Of a stretch of DNA of 64,000 bases, positions 43,718-55,900 are shown piece after piece. Position 1 is the first letter of the stretch. Each line of letters begins with the position of its first letter. The stretch covers positions 93,884-157,883 of the forward strand of contig NZ_AWUK01000027.1 in the NCBI RefSeq assembly GCF_000499205.1. The letters are read 5' to 3'. The notes under the pieces are model-generated. The model saw nothing but the letters and a program-made list of their open reading frames with translations. It searched no databases and was not told the DNA's origin. The position numbers were made by a program, and so were the translations under genes. Origin of the DNA: Paenibacillus sp. MAEPY2. GTDB taxonomy: Bacteria; Bacillota; Bacilli; Paenibacillales; Paenibacillaceae.

Positions 43718-46700
43718 GAAAAGATCAGATGTTATCACTGGATCAGATTCTTGACATGGTTAAGGGACGACGTCTCTCATCTGAGACAGCCTACCAGCTT
43801 ATACAGGAGATACAGCGACAGGATAGCTCGGCTTCCCATGAAAAAAACATGCAGCAGAATACGTATCTTTATCCCTCCTGGGAGAGTCAGACCCTTCAAC
43901 GTACTCTTTTCAAAAGTGAAAGGCTTCTGTTATTTGTTTCCGGTGAAGAAAACATGCGGCAATGGGACCAGAGTACTTCCGTGATTCGTGTGTTACAGGG
44001 AAATCAATTCATTGAGCAGGATGTTAATACATTCATAATCCGCCCGGAACAGGAAGAGGACGTTGACCGTTTGTTCAACAGGCTGTCCGAATTACAGTGG
44101 GTACCTGATACTGTCGTTCACGGATGGAGTGGTACGGTGCTTCCTGAAGATGAAGGGACCCTATTAAGCAAACGGCTTACCCAAGGTGTGTACACCTTAT
44201 TTTATACATGCCGATGGCTGGCAAAATGTGCTGACAACAAGAAAGTAAACCTTTTATATGCGTATTCCAGTGATCGTAAAGAAGAACCGGCAAATGAAGC
44301 TGTAAGCAGTTTCATGCGCAGTGTGAAATGGGAACACCCGCAATGGACATGCCGTACATTGGACATGGGAAATGAAACTATCCCTATGTTTCAACTCATT
44401 CAACAGGAGCTGGAAGCTCGGGACCAGGCAGTTGAGGTTCGTTATCGGGACAATCGGCGCTATGTGAAGAGATTGGTATCGCTGCTGAAAACAGAATATC
44501 CACAAGTAGAGTGGAACAAACAAGGCGTTTATTTGATTACAGGTGGGATGGGTGGCATCGGTCTTCAGTTTGCCTCGTTGCTTGCCCAATCCGCTCGAGT
44601 CATTGTTTTGTCCGGACGTTCCATTCTCAGTAGAGATCAGGAACAACAATTGCGCGATTTGGGGAAGTTGGGAGCTGAAATGGTGTATATCCCAGCAGAT
44701 GTATCGCAACGTGAGTCGGCCTTTGATCTCATCCGTGAGTGCAAATCCAGATTTGGGAGAATTCATGGTCTGATTCATTGCGCTGGCGTATTGAGAGACT
44801 CAACACTTCAATCTAAAAATAAAGCAGACATGGATGCTGTTGTGGCTCCAAAAGTATACGGAACGGTTTGGCTGGACGAAGCTTCCTGTCATGAACAGTT
44901 GGACTTTTTCGTCGTTTGCTCTTCTGTCATGTCCGTTCTTGGAAATGCTGGACAATGTGATTATGCCTTTGCCAATGGCTTTATGGACGCTTATTGCCGT
45001 CAACGGGATCGATTGAACAAAGAGGGGATGCGTCCTGGTCAAACGATCTCCCTGAATTGGCCTCTGTGGTCCGAAGGAGGGATGGGAGTAGATCCAACCC
45101 ATCGCCTTTTTTTGGAAAATACGCTCGGGATTTCATCGATATCCAGTGAGAATGGCATACAGGCTCTTGAAGATGCGTTTCATTGCAAGGAAAGTCAGCT
45201 GGTGATTGTGAGCGGAGATGCAGTCAAATTTCAGAAGGTACATGAGAAAACGTCGTTTGCAGATGTGGAGCCGTCGAAAAAGGACATGTTGTTGGAGAAC
45301 AGCATAAACGAAGAAGTTCTACTTGAAAAGGCAGCCGAGATCATTTTGACGATATCCTCACACATTCTTAGTGTGGATGTACAAGAAATGGACCTGGACG
45401 CGGATAAGAGCGATTACGGATTTGATTCCATTTCGACGACTGATTTTGTCAATCGACTTAATGCAACGTACAACATTGATCTGACGCCTCCTGTCGTGTT
45501 TGAATATGCGAATTTAAGGACATTTGCAACCTACCTGATCGGAGCCTATGGCGAAGACATTGCCCGATATCATGGAATGAGCGGCGGGCACGATGAACCT
45601 GAAATGCAGACTTCGCAAACGGTCTCAGAGGATGAAACGGATGAATTTAATGAGATCACATGTGAGCCTGTCGATGTCCATAGGAGGAATAAAGAACCCA
45701 TTGCCATTATTGGAATAGGTGCTCATATGCCTCAATCTGAGAGTATGGATGAACTATGGGAGAACTTGGTTTCCGGAAAAACCTTTATTTCGGAAATCCC
45801 TCCTGAACGCTGGGATTGGCATCAATATTATGGGGACCCCATAAAGGAAGTCAATAAAACCAACATCAAATGGGGCGGATTTATGAAAGCCATTGATCAA
45901 TTTGATGCTTCGTTTTTTGGCATATCTCCTCATGAGGCTGGATTGATGGACCCGAGACAGCGCATTTATTTGCAAACCGTATGGGAAGCCATTGAAGATG
46001 CCGGTTACAGGCCATCCGATTTGTCCGGGAGTAAAACAGGCATGTTTGTCGGGGTGGTTAGTTCGGATTATTATGATCTGATGCATCAAACCGGCACTCC
46101 TACCGAGGCACATACAGCTTTGGGCATATTTCACTCCATTCTGGCTAACCGAATTTCATATCTTCTAAATCTGCATGGACCCAGTGAGCCTGTGGATACA
46201 GCCTGTTCCGGTTCACTGGTCGCCATTCATCGGGCGGTGGAATCGATACACAACGGAGAATGTGAACTGGCAGTTGCCGGAGGCATTAGTGTTATCGCAA
46301 GTCCACAGCTGACGATTGCCTTTAATCAGGCAGGCATGCTCAGTGTGGATGGTCGCTGTAAAACCTTCGATCAAGGTGCTGATGGGTACGTTCGTGGCGA
46401 AGGAAGTGGTGCATTGCTGCTCAAACCGTTGTCCAAAGCGGAAGCGGATGGAGACCATATCTATGGAGTAATCCAGGCAACCGCTGTAAATCATGGGGGG
46501 CATGCTAATACTCTGACGTCTCCAAACCCTAACGCTCAGGCAGAACTTATTATCGATGCGTGGTCCAGATCTGGAATCGATCCGAGGACAGCAGATTATA
46601 TTGAAGCACATGGTACCGGGACGCCATTGGGTGATCCGATCGAGATAAATGCACTTAAAAAGGCCTTCTCTCAGCTGGTTCACAACTGGGATGAATTGCA

Positions 46701-49700
46701 TGGCAAACCGAGCGACTCAGGCCCAGTCCCCCATGTTCCGCACTGTGCAGTAGGGACGATAAAAACCTATATTGGACACCTGGAGGCAGCAGCAGGAGTA
46801 GCGGGAGTCCTGAACGTGTTACTCAGTATGAAGCATAACCGATTGCTGCCAAACCTGCAGCTGAATGAAGTTAACCCGTACATTCAGTTGGAGAACAGTC
46901 CGTTTTATATCGTAAAGGAAGGGCAGGCGTGGAATTGCAAACATGATGCTGTCCCAAGAAGTGCAGGCGTAAGTTCATTTGGCTTTGGAGGTGTCAATGC
47001 TCATATTGTCATCCGTGAATACGTGACGAAGTGTGACAGTTCCCAGAATCTATCCAATCGCCCACAGTTACTCATTGTTTCTGCAAAAAACAGAGATCGA
47101 TTGAGAGCATATGCGAGGCGAATCAGTACATTTCTGAGTCAAACGGCTGGGATTACTCTGGCTGATGTTGCATTTACAATGCAGACGGGCAGGGAAGAGA
47201 TGGAGGAAAGACTTGCATTTGTGAGTTCAAGCATCGCGGACACCGTGGAAATGCTTAATCGGTTTATTGCAGGTCAGGCAGATCCATCTCATTGTTGGCA
47301 AGGGAGCGTAGTCAAGCGCAAGTCCCCCCAAGATGAACAGGCTATAGCTTACCATCACCCATCCACAGATCAGGATTTCATGATCGAAGCAGAGCTCCAT
47401 AAACTTGCTCAGTTATGGGTAACCGGTAACCGGATTGATTGGTCTTCAATAAATAAGAGTGAAGGAAAACGAAAAATCTCCATCCCGACTTATCCGTTTG
47501 CAGAGACGCGGCACTGGCTTCCTAATCCAGTCAAAAGGATAGAAAACCAAGAGATCCATCGATCGGGAATGGATAACAGATTCACAATGAAGCTGGTGAA
47601 TAGATCGGATTTTCGGGCATACAGCTACGAATTTTCATTTACTGGCCAAGAATCCTTTTTTCAGGATCACGAAATAAACGGATATAACGTATTGCCTGCC
47701 TCAGCTCATATTGAATTGATCAGAGCCGCTGTCACGATGGCTGCTCAACCTGGGGAAGACGAACAAATCAACCTCAAAAAGTTGGTATGGCTCAAACCTG
47801 TTGTAGCTCAAAAAGGAATGGGAAGGCTTCAAATACTTCTTAAGCCATCCTCAAATGGAGTTATTGAAATAACAGTTCATTCTCCAACTAATTCTCTGGA
47901 GGATGAGATAGACAGCATCGTTTTTAGCCAATGTACTGCTGTTATTACCAAGCGGGAAGTATGCAAAACATGCGAAGTGGAGACCATCCTGAGCAGATGT
48001 AATCTGGATAAGCTCACATCAGAGCAATGTTATTCCTTTTTTTCAGCCAGGGGCATGCGGTATGGTCCAGACTTCCGGGGTCTTAAATCTGTAACAGTGG
48101 GTCATGATCAGGCACTGGCCAGAATTGCCTTGCCTTCGGGTAGTATGGATGGATTTCAGGACGGTACCATTCATCCAGGACTTCTGGATAACGCTTTTCA
48201 GGCTGCAATCGGGATCTGGCTCAGTGCTTTGGGAAGTATTCAGGACGAGCAGCAAGATACGCCTTTGCTGCCCTTCTCTGTTCAGCAAATTCATATATTT
48301 GGCTCCTGTGAAGCAGAGATGTGGGCTCATGTCCGAGCCCATCAGGTGAGTGGCAGCGCTGTTGTGCACGCGGATACCGAATATGACATAGATCTGTTTA
48401 ATGTGAAGGGTGATGTACGGGTATCCGTTAGGGCCATGCGTTTTAGAAGACCTGAGCCGAAAGTTTCCAATCTGGAAGAAACTAAAGGTATGGAGACATA
48501 CGAGTTACAAATGCTTGCCCCTGTATGGAAAGAGCAGTCCATCGGCTTGTTTGAACGTGAACGTGACCTTACATGTGTAGTCAACGATCTCGCAGGGGAA
48601 ATATGCTTGGTAGGTATGGAGAGCTCACACTTGACCCAACTGCTCAAACATCTGCCGCACGCTGAATTAATCGTTCTGAATCCACAGGATTCCATCTTGC
48701 GGATCTCGGAACAACTGAACCCAATCATGAAACTTCGTCATGTTGTGTGGATATCTCCGATAACCGCTGAAAGCTCGCCTGATGTCAGGGGAATGATGGA
48801 GGCTCAGGAAGAAGGAGTGCTTCTTCTTTACCGACTGATTAAAGCGCTTCTTCAGAACGGATATGGAAATCGAAGCATGGAGTGGACTGTGATTACGATG
48901 CGTGCAAACTCCATTCATACACTTGATCTGGTTAATCCTACTCATGCCGGGATACATGGCCTCATAGGGGTTATGTGCAAAGAAAGACCCGGTTGGAAGG
49001 TTAGACAGGTGGATCTGGAAATATTGAACGAGCATAGCCTTTACGAATTGCTGTTGCTGCCTGCTGACTCTTATGGATTTCCATATGTAAACCGACAGGC
49101 CGAATGGTTTCGTCAACAACTCGTACCCGTTTCATATACACCTGTGTATCCACCAGAGTATTCCGAGCTGTCTCATACCTATCGTCATGGGGGTGTTTAC
49201 GTCGTTATTGGGGGAGCAGGCGGGATCGGAGAGGCATGGAGTGAATATATGATCCAGCATTACAAAGCCCAGATCATCTGGCTGGGAAGAAGGGAGCTGG
49301 ATGCTGAGATTCAGGAGAAGTTGCAAAGGTTGGGCGAGCTTGGATCTGTGCCCTGTTACATGGCTGTTGATGCAACGGATTCGGAAGCAATGCGCCAGGC
49401 ATGTTCAGAGATTAGGCGGAATCATCAAACCATTCACGGTTTTATTCATTCAGCCATCGTGTTGGAGGATCGTAGTCTGGAAAATATGGACGAAGCTTCT
49501 TTTCGAAAAGCTTATTCCACCAAGGTAGATATCAGCATCAATATAGCCAATGCCTGTATTGGAGAGTCGCTTGACTTTGTACTCTTTTTTTCGTCCATGA
49601 ACTCCTTTTTGAATTCTGCTGGACAAGCCAATTACGTGGCAGGCTGTACGTTCAAAGATGTATTTGCCCAATTTTTAAGACAGTGCTGTGATTTCCCCAT

Positions 49701-49953
49701 CAAAGTGATGAACTGGGGATATTGGGGAAGTGTGGGTTCGGTACGTTCTGAACATTACAAGACACGCATGGCGAAAGCAGGACAAGGTTCAATCGAAGCT
49801 CCTGAAGCCATGGAGGCGCTAAATGTACTCATGAATGGTGTGCTGGATCAGATGGCCCTGATGAGAAAACACCCATCCGTAGATCTGGAGATCATGGATA
49901 AAAATGAATCCATTGTGGTCTACCAGGGGCGAGTGTCGTCAACAGTGGGATAA
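43714..49953 (+). CDS. Trans-AT PKS protein 2: KR - ACP - KS - DH - KR
   Basis: 2079 residues from ATG 43714, overlapping PKS1 by four bases. An N-terminal docking helix (LDQILDMVKGRRLSSETAYQLIQEI) precedes KR1 (about 268-450, TGGMGGIG from 276, Tyr417). ACP1 is about 540-620, with Ser572 in GFDS. KS2 is about 665-1100, with Cys831, His966 and His1022 (DTACSGS). DH2 is about 1290-1560, with His1319 and Asp1492 (LDNAFQ). KR2 is about 1825-2010, with Tyr1974. KR1 completes module 1 and the rest is module 2, which lacks an ACP here; the methyltransferase and ACP are in PKS3. LRD (KR1) and LED (KR2) at the LDD position suggest B-type (D-configured) reduction. Confidence 0.92.
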   Translation: MRKDQMLSLDQILDMVKGRRLSSETAYQLIQEIQRQDSSASHEKNMQQNTYLYPSWESQTLQRTLFKSERLLLFVSGEENMRQWDQSTSVIRVLQGNQFIEQDVNTFIIRPEQEEDVDRLFNRLSELQWVPDTVVHGWSGTVLPEDEGTLLSKRLTQGVYTLFYTCRWLAKCADNKKVNLLYAYSSDRKEEPANEAVSSFMRSVKWEHPQWTCRTLDMGNETIPMFQLIQQELEARDQAVEVRYRDNRRYVKRLVSLLKTEYPQVEWNKQGVYLITGGMGGIGLQFASLLAQSARVIVLSGRSILSRDQEQQLRDLGKLGAEMVYIPADVSQRESAFDLIRECKSRFGRIHGLIHCAGVLRDSTLQSKNKADMDAVVAPKVYGTVWLDEASCHEQLDFFVVCSSVMSVLGNAGQCDYAFANGFMDAYCRQRDRLNKEGMRPGQTISLNWPLWSEGGMGVDPTHRLFLENTLGISSISSENGIQALEDAFHCKESQLVIVSGDAVKFQKVHEKTSFADVEPSKKDMLLENSINEEVLLEKAAEIILTISSHILSVDVQEMDLDADKSDYGFDSISTTDFVNRLNATYNIDLTPPVVFEYANLRTFATYLIGAYGEDIARYHGMSGGHDEPEMQTSQTVSEDETDEFNEITCEPVDVHRRNKEPIAIIGIGAHMPQSESMDELWENLVSGKTFISEIPPERWDWHQYYGDPIKEVNKTNIKWGGFMKAIDQFDASFFGISPHEAGLMDPRQRIYLQTVWEAIEDAGYRPSDLSGSKTGMFVGVVSSDYYDLMHQTGTPTEAHTALGIFHSILANRISYLLNLHGPSEPVDTACSGSLVAIHRAVESIHNGECELAVAGGISVIASPQLTIAFNQAGMLSVDGRCKTFDQGADGYVRGEGSGALLLKPLSKAEADGDHIYGVIQATAVNHGGHANTLTSPNPNAQAELIIDAWSRSGIDPRTADYIEAHGTGTPLGDPIEINALKKAFSQLVHNWDELHGKPSDSGPVPHVPHCAVGTIKTYIGHLEAAAGVAGVLNVLLSMKHNRLLPNLQLNEVNPYIQLENSPFYIVKEGQAWNCKHDAVPRSAGVSSFGFGGVNAHIVIREYVTKCDSSQNLSNRPQLLIVSAKNRDRLRAYARRISTFLSQTAGITLADVAFTMQTGREEMEERLAFVSSSIADTVEMLNRFIAGQADPSHCWQGSVVKRKSPQDEQAIAYHHPSTDQDFMIEAELHKLAQLWVTGNRIDWSSINKSEGKRKISIPTYPFAETRHWLPNPVKRIENQEIHRSGMDNRFTMKLVNRSDFRAYSYEFSFTGQESFFQDHEINGYNVLPASAHIELIRAAVTMAAQPGEDEQINLKKLVWLKPVVAQKGMGRLQILLKPSSNGVIEITVHSPTNSLEDEIDSIVFSQCTAVITKREVCKTCEVETILSRCNLDKLTSEQCYSFFSARGMRYGPDFRGLKSVTVGHDQALARIALPSGSMDGFQDGTIHPGLLDNAFQAAIGIWLSALGSIQDEQQDTPLLPFSVQQIHIFGSCEAEMWAHVRAHQVSGSAVVHADTEYDIDLFNVKGDVRVSVRAMRFRRPEPKVSNLEETKGMETYELQMLAPVWKEQSIGLFERERDLTCVVNDLAGEICLVGMESSHLTQLLKHLPHAELIVLNPQDSILRISEQLNPIMKLRHVVWISPITAESSPDVRGMMEAQEEGVLLLYRLIKALLQNGYGNRSMEWTVITMRANSIHTLDLVNPTHAGIHGLIGVMCKERPGWKVRQVDLEILNEHSLYELLLLPADSYGFPYVNRQAEWFRQQLVPVSYTPVYPPEYSELSHTYRHGGVYVVIGGAGGIGEAWSEYMIQHYKAQIIWLGRRELDAEIQEKLQRLGELGSVPCYMAVDATDSEAMRQACSEIRRNHQTIHGFIHSAIVLEDRSLENMDEASFRKAYSTKVDISINIANACIGESLDFVLFFSSMNSFLNSAGQANYVAGCTFKDVFAQFLRQCCDFPIKVMNWGYWGSVGSVRSEHYKTRMAKAGQGSIEAPEAMEALNVLMNGVLDQMALMRKHPSVDLEIMDKNESIVVYQGRVSSTVG

Positions 49954-49999
49954 ACAGGGTCTGAAGAACGGGATGATCAGACGTTGGGGGGAATGTGTG

Positions 50000-52900
50000 A
50001 TGGAGGAACTTAACCTGTTGTTGAGTCGATTATTATGTAGCGGATTGCACACCGCCGGCCTTTTGAACAAATTGCAGGCTGGTGATGCCGCTACTGCTTC
50101 AGCTTCAGCGGAAATGCCAGTTTCATTGATCAAGCGTTACGGCAGATGGTGGCGGGAGAGTCTCGTTTATTTGCAAAAATACGGTTATTTTACCTCTACT
50201 GGCTCTGTAAATCTCTTGATTCAGACCATAGATACAGATGGGGCTCAAGCATGGAAGGAATGGGACAAGAAAAAAAGGTTGTGGCTATCTGATCCAAACG
50301 TGTCTTCCTACATTCCACTGCTGGATACCACGCTCCGAGCACTCCCGGATATTTTGACGGGCCGGAAGTCCGCAACCGACATTGTTTTTCCAAATAGCTC
50401 CATGCATCTGGTGGAGAACATTTACATGAACAATCCTGTTGCCGATTATTTTAATGCTGTTTTGGCAGATCGGGTTGCAGCTAGTATCAAACAACAACTT
50501 GTGAAGGACCCGGGTGCTCAAATCCGCATTGTGGAGATCGGAGCCGGAACAGGGGGCACCAGCCAGGCGGTCTTTGCCCGGCTGAATGATTTTCATCCCC
50601 ATATTCTGGAGTACTGTTATACCGACCTTTCCCAGGCTTTCTTGAGTCATGCCCAACAGGTATATGGCCCGCAATATCCGTACCTTACCTACGGAACGTT
50701 TGATTTGTCCAAACCAGTGTCTACCCAGTCTCTGCAAGCAGGGACCTATGATATAGCGATCGCAACCAATGTCATGCATGCTGCTCCGCATATTCGTCTT
50801 GCTTTGAGAAACGTCAAGGCATTGCTCCGTTGCCAGGGTGTTTTTCTGATCAATGAGATCACAGAAAATACGCTTTTGAATCACCTTACGTTTGGGTTAT
50901 TGGATGGATGGTGGAGCTATGAGGATCCCGCACTTCGTATTTCCGGAGGACCTTTGCTTGAACAGGAAACTTGGAAAAACGTGCTGTTATCCGAGGGGTT
51001 CGGAGAAGTGCAGTTACTGGCTCATTCTGAAGAATTCAAGGGTCAGCAAGTGATCATGGGGACAAGCAATGGCGTGGTACGCCAGCAGAACGTGAAACAT
51101 GAGTTGAACGTGAAACATAAGGCCCAACGTCAAACGAGCCGCATTTCGCAGGATATTCAGAATAAAACGTCAGAATTCCGGTTATCTGAAGTGGAACTTT
51201 CACGTTCATCCGAAGAAAAACTGAAGTACATAAAGGAAGTGCTTGTTCGGACATTATGTGAATCTTTGAAAGTGGAGGCGCAGCTCATTGACCATGACGA
51301 GGCTTTTTCCGATTACGGGGTTGACTCCATAACGGGTGTTCGGTTGATTCATTCCATTAATGAACGTCTGGGAACGGAGCTGTTCACCACCGATATTTTT
51401 GATTTTCCTTGTGTCAACCAGCTTGCACAGTATATTGCCCCAATGGTTCAGGTGGAACAAGTGGAGCCTGAACAACAAACGCAACTTCATGGGGGGCGCA
51501 GTGCCATAAAACCTGACGTCCAGCAAACTCAACAGATGGGTATTGGTGAAGAACGAGAATTCAAATTGGGTGATGCAAAGCAGAGTCATTTTGAGGATAG
51601 TATATTATCCTCAAGTTCCGTCAGCAGAAACAAGGATATCGCGATCATAGGTTATAGCGGCAGATTTCCACAATCGGATAATGTGGATGAGTTATGGGCG
51701 CATTTGGCTGCAGGCCATGACTTGATTCAGCGCGGGGCACGGTGGACTGCGGAACAGACAGGAGCATCCATAGGGAAAACGGAAACAAACCATGGGGCTT
51801 TTTTGGAAGATAGCGACTGCTTTGATCCCTTGTTTTTCAAAATCTCCAATATTGAAGCAATGCATATGGACCCGCAGCAGCGACTGTTTCTGGAGGAATC
51901 GTGGAAAACTCTTGAACACGCCGGATACGCAGGGGAAATAATTCAGGGTCGCAAATGCGGAGTCTATACCGGATATTGCGGAGGAGATTATGAGAAATTG
52001 ATGGGTGAACAGGCCCCTGCACAAGCGTTCTGGGGCAATGCTGCATCCATCGTACCTGCCCGGGTATCCTATTTTCTGAATTTACAGGGGCCGGCGATTG
52101 CGGTGGATACTGCTTGTTCGAGTTCACTGGTTGCCATTCATCTGGCTTGTCAAGCCCTATGGTCAGGGGAGGTGGAGCTTGCACTGGCAGGTGGAGTGTT
52201 TGTGCAATCTACGCCTGATTTTTATCTTTCTGCTCATCGGGCGGGCATGCTGTCCCCTGTTGGACGGTGCCATACTTTTGATGAACGTGCAGACGGTTTT
52301 GTGCCGGGTGAGGGTGTTGGAGTCTTGTTGCTCAAACGACTGGAGGATGCCATCCAAGATGGCGATTATGTACACGGGATCATTAAAGGAAGCAGTATTA
52401 ATCAGGATGGGAGCACCAACGGCATCACAGCCCCTAGTAGAGCCTCACAGGAAAGACTGGAAAGTCAGCTATACGAACAATTCGGGGTTAATCCGGATCA
52501 GATCCAAATGGTCGAAGCGCATGGTACCGGAACAAAACTGGGTGATCCCATTGAATTTGAAGCACTGAACCGGAGTTTCCGGAAGTATACGAGCCGTTCA
52601 CAATATGCCGCTATAGGTTCAATCAAGTCGAATATGGGACATTCGATTGCAGCAGCAGGCATAGCCGGTGTGATCAAATTGTTATTGGCCTTGAAACATC
52701 AACAGATTCCGCCATCTATTCATTATTCCAAAGCAAATCCTAATATTGATTTTTTGAATAGTCCTTTCTATGTCAGTACCCAATTAAGTCCATGGCATAC
52801 ACCTCCAGGGCAAAAGAGGGCTGCGCTTGTAAGCTCATTTGGCTTTAGTGGAACCAACGCTCATCTTGCCATCGAGGAACCACCCGGAGAGCGGTCTCCT

Positions 52901-55900
52901 TCAATACAAAAACCGGGCTATCTTTTGGTGCTGTCTGCACAATCGACAGGACAGTTGAGAGAACAAGTGAGACGAATTGCGCAGCATTACAGGAAAGAGG
53001 GAGCTCAGTTTGATTATGCCAGTGCAAGCTTCACTTTGATGACGGGGAGAAGACACCTGGAACATCGGGCAGCTTGTGTAGTTCAGCCTTCGGACGATCT
53101 GGCCTCCATTTTGGAACAATGGCTTAAAACGGGAGATTCATCACAGATCTATGCGGCGGATTTAACAGGCCAGCCTTCCAAAGAGCAATCCGTTCTTCGA
53201 CGTTATGGCAATGAATGCATCCAACAAATAGCTGCGGCAACATTAGATGATTCACGCTATGTTGAAAACCTGCATACTATTGCAGAACTGTATGTACAAG
53301 GATATGAATTGGATTATAACCGACTTTATTTGACAGAAAAGGTTAAAAGAATACCTCTGCCCACGTATCCCTTTGCACGGGAAAAGTATTGGGTGAGTTC
53401 GGGGAGAGCCATTCCTTCCATTGAAAAAGATGTAAACGTGGAGATTTCGGATGCTGCTCCTGTCACAAAAGAGCGGAGAACAGCCAAGCTTCTCGGAAAG
53501 CAATGGAAGCGTTCGGCGGTTACAAATCTTGATCCAGCGCATGTAAAAGTTGTGGTTGGATCTACAAGGGAAAGCGTTGGGCTTGCCAATAAACTTTCAC
53601 AAATGATACAGGGGAGCCAGGTTGTGCTGGTGAGTGAGGAAGAGCATGACACTGGACGTCTGCTCGATGTTTTGATGAATTGTGATGCTTTTATAGATCT
53701 GTCAGGCTGTGACCGAAAGATGGAAACAGAAGAAATGATGCTGGACAAGCTGATCAACTGGATAGCGCGGCTACAACACATGATTGATACCCGTGGTCAC
53801 AAACCATTAAGACTGCTGGGGGTCACCATGGGGCTGGAGTCTTTTCAAAACGAGTCGATTCACCTTGGCGGAGCAGAACGGGCTGGACTTTACCGTATGT
53901 TGCAAAGTGAGTACAGTCATATTATTTCGCGGCATATCGATGTGGACCCGGCAGACAGTGAGCTTGATATCGCAGCACAGATCGTCCAGGAGTTAACTCA
54001 TGCGGGGAAGGAACAGGAGGTCTGTTATCGTGGAGGACAGCGGTACAGTGCTTATCTGGACATCCTCGATAACATGAATATGTTGCAGTCTGATCATATC
54101 CGACTCCCTTTTCCATCCAGTCATGTTCTTTGGGTCACTGGTGGAACTCGCGGCCTGGGGTTGCTGTGTGCGCAGCATGCAGTTCAGCATTATGGGGTCC
54201 GTAAACTTGTTCTGATCGGTCAGACCCCGTTTCCGCCTCGGAATGACTGGTGGGCACGACGCGGGGACCAAGACGAGATCGGCAGCAAAGTTAGAGCAAT
54301 CCTGGAGTTGGAGAAGCGTGGCGTACAGATTGAGGTCCTGTCTTTTGATATAGGAAACAAGGAAAGACTTCTGCTGGCAGCAGAACATATACGTTCAACG
54401 ATGGGTGCAGCCGGAGGGGTAATTCACGCAGCTGGCATAGCCGATATGGAGAATCCCGCCTTTATTCGTAAATCGCTGGAGTCGATTCGGAGGGTGTTAT
54501 CCCCCAAAATGTTAGGCACTGCAGCACTCTATGAATGCTTCCGTCACGAGCCCTTGCAATTTTTTGTCCTGTTCTCTTCCGTGGCTGGAGCCATTTCGAA
54601 ACTTGGCGTCGGACAAAGCGATTATGCCATGGCTAACACCTACATGGATTATTATGCCGCAGCGCATGCTCAGACCAGTCCACTTACCAGTATCCAATGG
54701 CCGAACTGGAAGGAATCGGGGATGGGTGAGTTTCCAAGTCAAGCTTATAACGAAACCGGTCTGCTCAGCATCACGGATGAAGAGGGACTGAAGATGCTGG
54801 ACTGGGCACTAATCACCCAACCAAGCGCAGTCATGCTTCCGGCAATTGTGAGCAGCGAGTCCATTGATGCTGAGGGGAAGGCGGGGATTACCAGAAAGGT
54901 TGAAGCTGAAAAGATGTCCGAAATACCCATCACAAATGGCGCTCCCATCGCTGAAACATCAGAGACATTACAGTTGAAGCTAAGTTCCATATTCTCCGAG
55001 GAGTTATGTATTGAAGCCGAGAAAATGCACCCGGACCGATCCTTCGAACATTTCGGAATGGATTCGATCATGATTGCTCAGCTTGCACGTCGGATGGAAC
55101 GGGAGCTTCAAATTCCTGTGGTGGAGCCCCATCTCTTTTTGGACCACCCAACGATCGCAGGGCTGACAGGGGCTTTGCTGCCAAAGCACGTAACGAGTGC
55201 GCGTATATCTCCCGAACAGATCAATAGACCTGAGGAGCAGCAGATTATCCAGTCATCCAAAGCGCGTTCCCGAGTGGCCATCATTGGTATGGCCTGTCAT
55301 TTCCCGGATGCGGCGAACCTGGAGCAATTCTGGAACAATCTGAAGACTGGCAAAAACAGTATACGTGAAATTCCGTCATCCCGGTGGGACTGGAGAATGT
55401 ATTACCATCCTGATGGCAAAGCAGGGACAAGTATGAGCAAATGGGGAGCTTTTCTCGATGGCCTGGAAATGTTTGATCCCGATTTTTTCGGAATGGATCA
55501 TTCTCTGGCAAGTCATCTGGACCCCTTGCAAAGGCAGTGGCTTGAGGTTAGCGCCGAAGCACTTGCCGATGCAGGATATGGAAAAACTCAGCTTGAGTCG
55601 CTTCAGGTTGGTGTGTTTGCAGGGGCAAGAACAGGTCATTTCATGAGCAAAATACGTCAGAACAACAAACAAACGATCATTGGTACAGGCCAAAATTTTA
55701 TTACAGCACATTTGGCTCATTTATATAATCTCAGAGGTCCCAACATGGTCGTGGACACCGCCTGTTCCAGTTCTCTGACAGCCATTCATCTGGCTGCCCG
55801 GAGTTTGCAGAATGGTGAAGCGGATCTGGTGATCGCCGGTGGGGTTGAAGTTTTACTGGATGAGACTCCTTATCTTTCCCTGACCGCATCAAAGGTACTG

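Noticed and set aside
49904..49999. Start of PKS3 at 49904 overlapping PKS2
   Set aside because: No ribosome binding site; the ATG at 50000 with GGGGGG gives a normal methyltransferase N terminus.
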